From Pinguiococcus pyrenoidosus (lineage: Eukaryota > Sar > Pinguiophyceae > Pinguiochrysidales > Pinguiochrysidaceae), in contig JAAMXY010004313.1 of the NCBI GenBank assembly GCA_019677205.1, positions 1 through 14,072 of the forward strand: a DNA stretch of 14,072 nucleotides, given 5' to 3'. Of the stretch, positions 1 through 7,700 are shown one piece after another. Each line of letters begins with the position of its first letter. The first letter of the stretch is position 1. The notes beneath the pieces were generated by a model. The model ran no database searches. It saw only the letters and a program-made list of their open reading frames with translations, and was not told where the DNA came from. Both the position numbers and the translations under genes were made by a program.

Positions 1-635
1 GCCATGCGCTACAGGCAACTCGAGAAAGCCGACGTCTTCAGCTGATCTGCAAGCTCAGTGAGCACTGCAGGCACCAGCTTTCTGGTAATCGGGTGTCATC
101 CTCCTGTCAGCGGCTTCTCCAGGAAGTGGCCCGCGCCGCCTCGGGACTCGACGACATTGCGGTGGGGCGAAGAACCCGCGAGCAGCGTGAAGTCGAAGGC
201 GTCGCTGAAGGCTGTACCGCAGGCACCGGCGCAAGCAGCCCGCTCCGTGCCGGGCGAGAAGGAGAATCCAGACGAACAAGTCTCGCTGCTTCCGGACGCT
301 TCGATCTTCCGGACGGCGGCAGCGTCCTCGGCGACGTTCCGTTCTCCGAGGGCACCAATCGGCAGGCACACGATCCAGAGAGCGGCTCTGGCAGGCCTCG
401 CGGGCCTCAGAGTCCCCAGAGTCCCCGGATTGGCATTGAGCTGACGAGTATTGGGGTACGCAAGAGGAAGGCAACGGCTTGTGGCTCCTCAGAGGCTCCC
501 AGGAAGGCTGCTCGACGGAGAGTGCTGCGGGACATTCCGCAGAACTCGCAAGCGGGATCCGACGATCCCGCCCCACCGTCTAGGCAATACAGAAGTGACA
601 GTGTTGCAGCTCGAGACGAGCTGTTTCGCCTGTGA
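1..635 (+). CDS. 3' end of an unidentified, probably nuclear, protein (5' partial)
   Basis: The frame is open from base 3 to a TGA at 633-635, giving 210 visible residues; the start lies upstream of the window. I do not recognise the family. The first ~70 residues look helical and charged (QLICKLSEHC, CQRLLQEVARAAS, RRTREQREVEGVAE). The rest is low-complexity, rich in Ser, Pro, Gly and Arg, with basic clusters (VRKRKA, PRKAARRRV) that could be nuclear localisation signals. This frame was chosen because it is the only one open to the window edge with helix-like, non-random composition; the overlapping frames on both strands give Arg/Pro/Ser-rich shadow translations. The gene is convergent with the CHORD gene, with 86 bp between the two stops. 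No conserved catalytic motif is visible. A disordered C-terminal tail of a larger nuclear regulator is the most that can be inferred. Further introns cannot be excluded. Confidence 0.7.
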   Translation, partial: HALQATRESRRLQLICKLSEHCRHQLSGNRVSSSCQRLLQEVARAASGLDDIAVGRRTREQREVEGVAEGCTAGTGASSPLRAGREGESRRTSLAASGRFDLPDGGSVLGDVPFSEGTNRQAHDPESGSGRPRGPQSPQSPRIGIELTSIGVRKRKATACGSSEAPRKAARRRVLRDIPQNSQAGSDDPAPPSRQYRSDSVAARDELFRL

Positions 636-721
636 GATTCGATGTACGTAAGCGGCCCTCTGGCGCAGTACGTGTGCAATACCGTAAAACAAGGACAGCC
701 GTGTTACGACACACCAATGCT

Positions 722-1898
722 TTATTCCCCTGGCACGCCTCCCTGGAACGCCGCCACGGTGGCTGCCGCCGTCTCGTCGTCGTCAAAATCGCCGGACGCA
801 TCGTCATGGTAGCCCGTCTGGCAGCCGGGAATGGCTAGGAAAGCGTCGAAGTCGTACTTCACCTGGTCCGGGCAGCAACCCCAGTACTTGCTGGTGTCCC
901 AGAAGACCGGCTCGCCAGCGTGATATCTACATGCCGTTGGACCGTTGTCGCGGATGCGGAACACCTGCTGGCACCCCTTGCGGACGCATTTCGCCGTCCC
1001 GTCCTCCTTCCGCGTACACGTTGGACGCTTTGAGGCAGCAGCAGTGGCGGCACTGACGGTGGTCGCGGCATTCGGATTCTCCCGGTTAAAGTCCGCTGCG
1101 GTCTTGAGCGGTGCCTGCTCTTCCCTCTCCTGCACCCTTTGCGCAGCCTCGACGGTCGGAGACGCAGCGATTGCTGCACTATTTGCAGGCGGCGTCTTGC
1201 AGTGCGGCCCCGTTTGACAGCCCGGGATCAGCTCGAACTCCTCCCAACTGTAGACCAACCGGTGCTTGTCCTTGCAGCAGGCCCAGCCCTTCCCTCTGTC
1301 GTGAAAGATGGCAGGTCCGAGGTGGTACCTGCAGGCGTCGTCCGGATTGTCATCCTCCCTGAACCAAGCCTTGCATCCCAGGTTGCGACACCGCACGAGG
1401 CCGTCGTCCTCCGGCGGTGGCGTGTTTTCCGACAGCTCTGGGGTCTCCGGCTCCGGTGGCCGCTCGGGACACTTCCCGGGTCGGAGGTACAGATCGGCAC
1501 GATTGGGGAGGCGGCTGATGGGGTCGTCCGGGTACAGCACCGTCCCATCTTCCAGCTCGAGGTGGGTCTCCTCCGCTCTGTTTTCCGTGAACCCGGGACG
1601 ATTCGCAGAAGTCATGAGACCGCCAGACGCAGCCTCGTTCGATTGCACCACGTACGTGAAGCTTGCTCCTTTCTTCTTGTTGTACGCATCCAGGAAGAGC
1701 TGATGCGCCTTGAGAACCGGGTGGCGCGCCGCCCAAGACTTCGGGAGAGTCACCTGCAGTGCGCGGCAGCGGGCGTTCTAGATCAGCCATGCTCCGCTCG
1801 ACGCAGCGTATGGACACCTCAGTCTCTCCAGCGCGGACCTTCTGCGTCAGGTGCGCCTCTTCGGCTTCGCCCTCGGTGTAGTGAAAGTACACCTTCAT
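722..1898 (-). CDS. CHORD-domain protein (RAR1/CHORDC1 family), three exons
   Basis: Proposed model: complement(join(722..1577,1656..1753,1839..1898)), 337 residues. CHORD domains bind zinc through Cys/His; family members (plant RAR1, animal CHORDC1/morgana) are cytosolic partners of HSP90 and SGT1. CHORD 1 spans about residues 116-179 (CRNLGCKAWF, ACRYHLGP, WACC, IPGCQTGPHC) and CHORD 2 about 250-310 (CVRKGCQQVF, ACRYHAGEPVFWD, WGCC, IPGCQTGYH). The N-terminal ~95 residues look like a small beta-rich module (KVYFHYTEG, LTQKVTLPKSW, DAYNKK, THLELEDGTVLYPDD, ADLYLRPG). Intron 1 (1838-1754, 85 nt, GTCCGC...TGCAG) joins LTQK to VTLPKSW in phase 0. Intron 2 (1655-1578, 78 nt, GTACGT...AACAG) joins ASF to AEETHLEL. 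There is no C-terminal CS domain as in CHORDC1 and no obvious RAR1-type central Cys/His motif. The start is the ATG at 1898. The gene is divergent from the pseudouridine synthase. Confidence 0.93.
1578..1655 (-). other. Stopless, frame-preserving intron in the CHORD gene
   Basis: The donor GTACGT is a perfect consensus, the acceptor is GGAAAACAG, and CTCATGAC in the middle is a possible branch point. Its length of 78 nt is a multiple of three and it contains no stop in the host frame, so retention would add 26 residues (YVVQSNEAASG through TENR). Removing it creates the Thr codon ACA and a compact N-terminal module. Retention cannot be excluded from sequence alone. Confidence 0.75.
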
Positions 1899-2237
1899 TT
1901 TCAAAAAACCACGTGCGCTCCACCGCTCCGCCTTGCGCTCCTCGCTCGCGTCTCTGCGCCTCGGCTCTCCTCGACCTCTCGACCGCCCGGCCGCTGCTTC
2001 TCACGCGCACAGGCGAGCACCAGCTAGATGCCCAGGCGCCCAGAGAGGCGAAAAGGCGCCTGCACTTTTCGTAAACCGTCGCTTCGCGCGCAGCGGACAG
2101 GGCCGATCGGCCTCGCGCAGGATCGAAAACCGACGCGCGGAAACCTCCGTCTCTGTCCGCGTCGGCGCCGCCCTGAGGAGGACAGGGGCGTCGCGAGGCG
2201 CTCTAGGACCCGTGATGCCACTGGAGCGAGTGGGAGA
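1899..2237. promoter_or_regulatory. Shared divergent promoter region, CHORD / pseudouridine synthase
   Basis: These 339 bp lie between the ATG of the CHORD gene (-) and the preferred ATG of the pseudouridine synthase (+). A palindromic CACGTG (1910-1915) sits 12 nt upstream of the CHORD ATG and could be a G-box/E-box. No TATA box is evident and the region stays GC-rich, unlike the other two divergent spacers. An in-frame ATG at 2028 would extend the pseudouridine synthase by 70 very Arg-rich residues; I treat that as leader sequence. Confidence 0.5.
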
Positions 2238-3561
2238 ATGGCAGGAAGACTCGCAGGCCGCATTGGCCTTGGGTCGGCGGCGAGAGTACTCTGGACGCCC
2301 GTGGCCTTGGCGTTCGTGACGGCGAAGGTCCGCCATCCCCTTCGCCCGGGCTCCACAGGGCTCTTCGCCACCCAGAGCTCGCCCAGAGACGCCGCGGATG
2401 CTGGAGCCGCCGTGCATGTGCTCTGCGATCGCAGCGGCAGCGCGCTGGCAGAGCTGGTGGCGCAGACGGTCCGTATCCCTGCGGATTCCGCCGCGGAGCT
2501 CTGCGCCGTGGGCGCCGTGTACCATCTGCCTCGCGCGGTGCACGAGAAGTTCGGCTCCGCTTACACGGGAGATGGGCTGCAGCAGCTGCCTCCGGAAGGC
2601 TCGGGGAGAGGGCGGCCGAAGCCTTCCGGATATCGCCGTCCGGAGCGGGTGCTGGACCCGGGGTTCCCTCTTGAGCCGGGCGATTACGTTCGCGTCTACC
2701 CGGTTCCGGCGCGGTATCCTGAGGCGCTGGGCATCGACTGGGACAAGCGCATTCTGCGCATGGACGCGGATTTCGTCGTCGTTGACAAGCCGGCTGGGAT
2801 TCCGTCCCATGCGACGAAGGACAATTTGAGGGAGAACACCTTGGAACAGCTGCGCCTTCACTTTGCCGGAGAAGCCTTCTCCGATGCTCTTCGTCTTCCG
2901 CATAGACTTGACATCGACACCTCGGGCGTCCTCATTGCCGCCAAGTCTGGTGCGGCCTGCGGGAGGATCGCAGCAAGCCTCCAAGCCGCCTCGGGGGAGA
3001 AGCGGTATGCAGCGCGGGTCCAACGCGACGAAAGCCGAGAGGAGCCTTGCTCTCTGCACGATGGCCTCCGACTTGAACACTTCCAGCTGAGGCGGACGCA
3101 CGGACCCCATCGCTTTGTGACGTCCAGCGACGATGCTGACGCTAAGCATTGCGCTCTTGTCGTCGAGAAGGTACTGGAAGCACTCAACGAACCGTCCCAT
3201 CATCATCCTTGCTGAATCCTTCTCGCGACCTTGGGTGCAAGGTCCATCGGGAGTCCAGCGACGAAGCGAACGTCTCTGTGAGACTTCTGACGGGTCGAAC
3301 ACACCAAATAAGAGGTGATCCCCGGAACGCGTACAGCGGCCACATCACATCTGATCTGTTCTTCCGCGCGGCGCAGGGCAGCTTTCCGCAGTCGGCTGGC
3401 CAATCGTGGGTGATAACCTCTATGGCTCCTCAGACTATCCGCCAACGGGGTTTGTGCGCAGCCCCGGGCTGTGCTTGCGGTCGCTGGAGGTCACGTTCCA
3501 GCTTCACGAGGCCTCGCACACCATCCAGGTGCCGGACAGAGACGCCTTCGCCTTTCGGTGA
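2238..3561 (+). CDS. RluA-family RNA pseudouridine synthase, organelle-type presequence, three exons
   Basis: Model: join(2238..3170,3242..3314,3377..3561), 396 residues. The enzyme isomerises uridine to pseudouridine in RNA. Motif I/II shows DADFVVVDKPAGIPS (about 176-190) and PHRLDIDTSGVLIAAKS (221-237) with catalytic Asp225; motif III is RLLTGRTHQIR (325-335), followed by GWPIVGDNLYG. An S4-like stretch with VLDPGFPLEPGDYVRVYP precedes the core, and LEHFQLRRTHGPHRFVTS resembles the plant/algal subgroup. Both introns are GT-AG: 3171-3241 (71 nt, GTACTG...TGCAAG, phase 0) and 3315-3376 (62 nt, GTGATC...GCGCAG, phase 1). Both are required to keep the C-terminus in register, so the frame changes are not a pseudogene signature. 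The ATG at 2238 gives a basic and hydrophobic leader with PVALA|F at residues 21-26, then a Ser/Arg/Pro-rich stretch, consistent with an organellar and possibly bipartite plastid presequence. The target RNA is unknown. It converges with the gene at 4090. Confidence 0.92.
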
Positions 3562-3729
3562 AGTACGCCGCTGCAGCTGGCGAAGGCACCTCTCAACTCT
3601 GCTGCGGAAAGAGCGGCGCACAAGCAGCACCCTGACCTCTCCATGGGGAGACTCCCTCCTGCAAGGCTTGCATATAGAAACCGAAGCGGTGTTGCATGTC
3701 CGGTTGAGCATGTCGCTGTACAGAAGTGA

Positions 3730-3760
<31 letters not shown>

Positions 3761-4089
3761 CTCCCTTGAGCTCCTGATCCCTTGGTTGTTATGCCAGGTT
3801 TCCCGTGCGCCTAAATACACTCTAGAAGGCTCGTATGCAGTCCAGAAGCCCCATACTCGCGGCTGCGATTACTTGCTTACTTCTTTCTCGAGCTTGCGCA
3901 AGGCTGCTTTAGATACATCAGAAATCAGCGAACCCAATACGCCAATCCAGAACCTTCGCGGTGAGTTCAATCTGGTGCCGCTGCTCAATCCCGGCGGATG
4001 CAGCACATCGAGGTTCTCTCCTGAACTTGCCCCGGAGCACAGCGAGGCATCGGTCGTTCAGGAATGACTCATCTTGTGCTTGCTTGCGC
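3562..4089. other. Convergent intergenic spacer (528 bp)
   Basis: It lies between the stop of the pseudouridine synthase and the stop of the minus-strand unknown gene, so it should hold both 3' UTRs and poly(A) sites. Apart from the TG microsatellite I see no conserved coding reading and no RNA gene. The overlapping short ORFs have no recognisable motif. Confidence 0.6.
3732..3759. repeat. (TG)14 dinucleotide microsatellite
   Basis: There are 14 uninterrupted TG units ((CA)14 on the other strand), about 170 bp downstream of the pseudouridine synthase stop. It probably falls in the 3' UTR or terminator region of that gene. It is the only long simple repeat in the window. Confidence 0.98.
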
Positions 4090-6127
4090 TCATATTCCTC
4101 GGCGCTCTTCGTCAAACTTGAGTGCCCAAGCCCCCTCTTTCTCAACCTCCCTTAGCGTGTCCGTTGTGTGCCTCGCGAAAGCGCTTCGTATAGATGCATC
4201 GGCTCGAGGCGCAATCTGTGTAAACACCGGCCCGCCCACCTGCGCCGAGCTCAGGGCTGAAGCGCTCGACCACGACGCACCTTGGCTGGACACGTGGGTA
4301 GTGACGGGGTGCACTTGCGGTGGCGGTTCCCGTTCCCAGATGGTAAGCATCGACGGACGATTCGGCCATTGATATCTCAGCTGCACGCACATGAGACACT
4401 GGTACCACTGCGTCAGGGCATGATACAGTTCTGGGTCCCGGCTTGTCTTGCACGATTGCGGCGACGCTCCCCCCGGAGCGTTGCAGCATTCAAGGTTCCC
4501 GACATGCGCAACGTAGGCGCCACGGAAGCAGTATAGAAAGCTTGCGTTGGCAGATCGCTCGCTGCTCTGGTCATCCCTGTCAAAAAGCAGCAGCGTCGCA
4601 TCTGGGTTGCTGAGCATGCGGAGCTGGGTCTCTACCGCCGCCGCGGAAGGCGTCGACATCCCAGCGCCCGTGGAAGAACGATCGCTTCCGCAGAGCTCCC
4701 CTGTGGACGCGACCTCCGCACCCCGGATGCGAAGGAGTATCCGCCAGTAGTCCGTCTTTGCATCGGGCTCCACGAGCGGGCTCATGCTTCGTAAAATGTG
4801 AAGAACGCGGATGTCGGGAAGATCATTGGCATATCGCCGCCGCAGGAAGTGGGCCTCCTGGAAAAAGGGGCTTTCGGATCCTTTTCCGTAGACGTTTGCC
4901 GAAGGTTTCCTAGCCATCAAGCGCAGATAGTCGTCCAGGTACGGGTTGTAGGTATGCAGATCAATGCCGAGGGCACCGGTACCGCTCACCAGGGGAGCGG
5001 CGCAAGGTGGGTTCCAACGTCGCGGATCTGGTTTGCCACTTGGGACTCCATTGCTCTCCAAGAATCTCGTCGCACCTGCCTTCTCCCCCTCTCCCCTGAT
5101 GCTCTGGGCATCGCGCCGCCCAGGACATGCGATGGTGCCAAGGGACTGCTTCGAGTTCGCTGCATGCGAGGGGGCCGGCTCCTTGGTGGCGTGGTCCTTT
5201 TCGGCCTGCGGAAACTTTCCAATGTCTACGTGAATTGCGAGAGACACTGCCGTCTCCGCCGGGTCTGGTCTTCTGGAGTCCTCGACCGATTCCTTCTCCA
5301 GAGCACATCTGACTTTCTTCCGCTTCATCGAGGAAGGAACCACGGGCCGGATGATCGCGCGAATCTTCTCGCGAATGGTCTTGGAATGGGGGACTCCCTT
5401 GATCCGTAGCGATTCCCGGTCGATGGATTTCAGCTGAAGCAGCTTGTCTCGCAGGTTCTGACAGCCCATCCACATCGCGACGCCGGTAATGTGGTCAAAC
5501 AGAAGCTCTGCGGAGGCAATCGAATCGGAGCCCGGAGGGTCGACAAGCTCGAGGTCGGACTCTGACTCGCATGCCTGGCAGAATGCGATCGCAATCCGGA
5601 TCCGGCGAAGCTCGATGTTACTCGTGCGTCCCGCCCGAAGGAAGCGGGCGGTGCCCGTCTTCAGAAGGCCGTCGGCATGGCAGCTGGCAGGCACCTTTCC
5701 GTTGCAGCGCCAGATGTCGTGAAGGATGCTGCGCCAGGACGGGTTCCACTCCCCGCCTCTCGTTGCGCCTCGACGGCGCCTCGTCCTTGACCTCGAGGCT
5801 TCGGCGGTGACCTGGCCATGCTCATGTATTGCGGGAGCCTGCTTCGCGCGATTCCTTTGGCTTTCAGAGTCCCGTCCCGGGACCTTCTTGAAGCGCTTCC
5901 GTGGGCCCTCTGAGTCGGGCAGCCGCTCCGCCATGGACGCCGTCTCGACGCGATTTAAATCGAAAGGGCTTGCGACGTCGTCAGAAGCACGCAAGTCCTC
6001 GAAACGGGGAGCGTGGGAGGCGCTCTCGCGTCGCAGCCGCTCGCTTTCCTGCAATCTCAAAATGCGTGGATTTGACCTCGTGACTGGTGAGCAACAGAGC
6101 CAGGCGACGGAGCAATTCAAAAAGCAT
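4090..6127 (-). CDS. Large protein of unknown function
   Basis: A single minus-strand frame is open for about 2 kb to a TGA at 4092-4090. I do not recognise the family. The secure start is the in-frame ATG at 5934 (614 residues), which opens MAERLPDSEGPRKRFKK with a likely nuclear localisation signal. An upstream ATG at 6127 (MLFELLRRLALLL) reaches the same frame only if a 28-nt GT...AG segment (6076-6049) is spliced, giving ...LTSHE|ESERLRRES; that intron would be unusually short. Visible parts: a basic N-terminal third (RSRTRRRRG, SSMKRKKVR); a helical region (IELRRIRIAIAFCQACESE, LLFDHITGVAMWMG); a segment with YNPYLDDYLRLMARKP; and a C-terminal part with LLLFDRDD and YHALTQWYQCLMCVQLRYQ. 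No membrane segment or catalytic motif is evident. NPYLDDY resembles the DPYxDDYY motif of PAT1 mRNA-decay factors, but the rest does not align convincingly. Stopless introns may be included in the frame. Confidence 0.58.
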
Positions 6128-6624
6128 TCTGACCCCTCAGTAGGATGTTTGGCTCAATAAGAAGCTCGGGGGGAGTTGGAACGCAGCGAATGAAAGAGCT
6201 TCTGGTCCTTTTCTCGCCATCCCTCTCCTTCCACGTTCCTGAACCAGGGCTGGAGGCAGATCCTAGCCTGGCACCAGCCGGTGCGGCTTCATATAGCACG
6301 AAGTGTTAGCCAATCATGCGCGGTTGGACCAATTCAAGTGTCATGCCTCGATTTGCATGACTTTTCGGCCTTGGTCTCGCCTGTTCTGCAGTGTCAACAG
6401 CTGCCACATGGATTCTGCACATACTCCTTCCTGCAAACCTCCGTTTGATCATGATGCGTTCTGATGTCACTCCAGCACCGCAACATCACTGGTCTCTGGC
6501 GATGAACACAAGTGACATGCCAGCCGTGCACCATCAACCGGCAGGCGCGCTACTTCCAGGGAACTCTCCGAACACGTTTATACCTTGCCATGAAGCGCCT
6601 TACAGGGTCGATTCAGCGGGAGCA
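6128..6624. promoter_or_regulatory. Upstream region of the unknown gene at 4090-6127; no gene seen
   Basis: About 500 bp separate the upstream ATG candidate from the end of the next minus-strand gene. Seen here: a CCAAT motif at 6310-6314 (on the minus strand GATTGGCTAA); a minus-strand GCTATATGAAG near 6295; and a 7-bp inverted repeat GTCATGC/GCATGAC (6340-6346 and 6355-6361) that includes ATTTGCAT. These are plausible minus-strand promoter elements but none is proven. The short ORFs on either strand have no recognisable motif. Confidence 0.35.
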
Positions 6625-7440
6625 TCATTGATTTTCGCAGCTCCGACGCAGGATGCTGACCAGGTTCTCTTGGGTCTCCACAACTTCAAAACCCCCCTGC
6701 GATGCCTGGAAATTGCCAATGTTTGACGCGATAATCACTCCCGCCGAGGTACTTTTCGATCAGCCCCTAAAGAATTCCACATCAGGCTCCGTGGAATCTT
6801 GCCACATCATCAATCCCCACCAACGCTTCCAAAGGAGATGATTGGATGATCGTTTGCGGCGGATTCTCCGGAGTACTCCTCAATTCGCATTGGATCGTCA
6901 GGAGCACCTGGAAGGTCTCCTAATAATAACACGGCGTGCCGGGAGTTCTCTCAGTCCTTCCCTCCCTCTCGCTTCTATGGAACTGACGGACAACTTTCCC
7001 TTGAAAGGATTGAGCTTCCGGGCATGACGAAGCCAGGAAAGAGATCCTGTAAAGTGGCTATGGATGGATTTCAGGTTTTGCTCAAGAGACCTGATCCGCG
7101 GCCCTTTTGCGTCGCGATGCTGTCTTGCGGCCCTGAGTTCTTCCGCTTGAGCAGCTCGAGACGGAATGTTCCGTCCGTAACAGCGAAATGTCAAGACTGG
7201 TTCTGGCGCATTGTTCCTCGCTCGAGCACTGCCCAAGCCGCGGAAGCCAGGGAGTGGCGCCGACTGCTTGTGTGCAAGGACGCCACGACCCGAAGCCCTC
7301 TTCTTGGGACAGACATCGCTTCCGCTTCTCCGTGGAAGGTTTAGCGCTCGGTCATCAAACTTAGCCGAGAAGCTCTGGAGTAGGACAGTTCTGATGATGC
7401 GCAGCCAGAGACACGCGCTGAAATCGTGGCTCGGCGCCAT
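6625..7440 (-). CDS. Tentative five-exon gene, unknown function
   Basis: Working model: complement(join(6625..6705,6753..6766,6821..6919,6988..7046,7091..7440)), 200 residues, from the ATG at 7440 to TGA at 6627-6625. I do not recognise the product. The 3' half is the best supported: segments reading QSFQGKVV, RDLPGAPDDPMRIEEYSG, ESAANDHPIISFGSV and GGFEVVETQENLVSILRR are strongly protein-like but lie in different frames, and GT-AG introns of 44, 68, 54 and 47 nt link them with matching phases. One intron has a CTGAT branch candidate before TTCTTTAG. Weak points are the 14-nt micro-exon (6753-6766) and the first exon, whose Arg/Ser-rich translation is less convincing. An alternative acceptor at 6697 removes three residues. 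The gene lies 260 bp downstream of the beta-hydroxylase stop, in tandem. A basic N-terminus could be an organelle leader, but this is speculation. Confidence 0.4.
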
Positions 7441-7700
7441 GCAGTGGCGAGAAACTCTTCGGATAGAGCGCTCAAAGTGGACGTGACCGCCACTGGCGCG
7501 GGGGGGATCTGGACCCTTGCGTGGGGTTGCGCGGCCAAGGGAGTGTGCACATGGAAGCGAAGCAGCAGAGACGGTACTGGCGAAAACGCCAGCCCGCGGA
7601 AGATCTCACCACGAGTGCTCTTGCATTTCCACTCAGCTCAGAAGTCTCAGATACGCTGCGCTGAGCTACGTGAGCTCAGGTTCGGCGATTCGATCGCAAG

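Noticed and set aside
2028-2237. Upstream in-frame start for the pseudouridine synthase
   Set aside because: The 70 added residues are extremely Arg/Pro-rich and leader-like; the ATG at 2238 gives a plausible targeting sequence. A longer form cannot be fully excluded.
2001-3302. 433-residue minus-strand ORF opposite the pseudouridine synthase
   Set aside because: It is Arg-rich with no motif and mirrors a gene with clear conserved catalytic motifs, so it is a GC-rich shadow frame.
3171-3376. Frameshifted pseudogene reading of the pseudouridine synthase
   Set aside because: Both frame changes coincide with GT-AG introns whose removal exactly restores the TGRTHQIR and GWPIVGD motifs.
4798-5409. 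203-residue plus-strand ORF
   Set aside because: It lies inside the long minus-strand frame, starts without a convincing context and has no recognisable motif.
7024-7344. 106-residue plus-strand ORF
   Set aside because: It overlaps the tentative minus-strand gene, has no motif, and shows no continuation in protein-like exons; kept only as a weak alternative.
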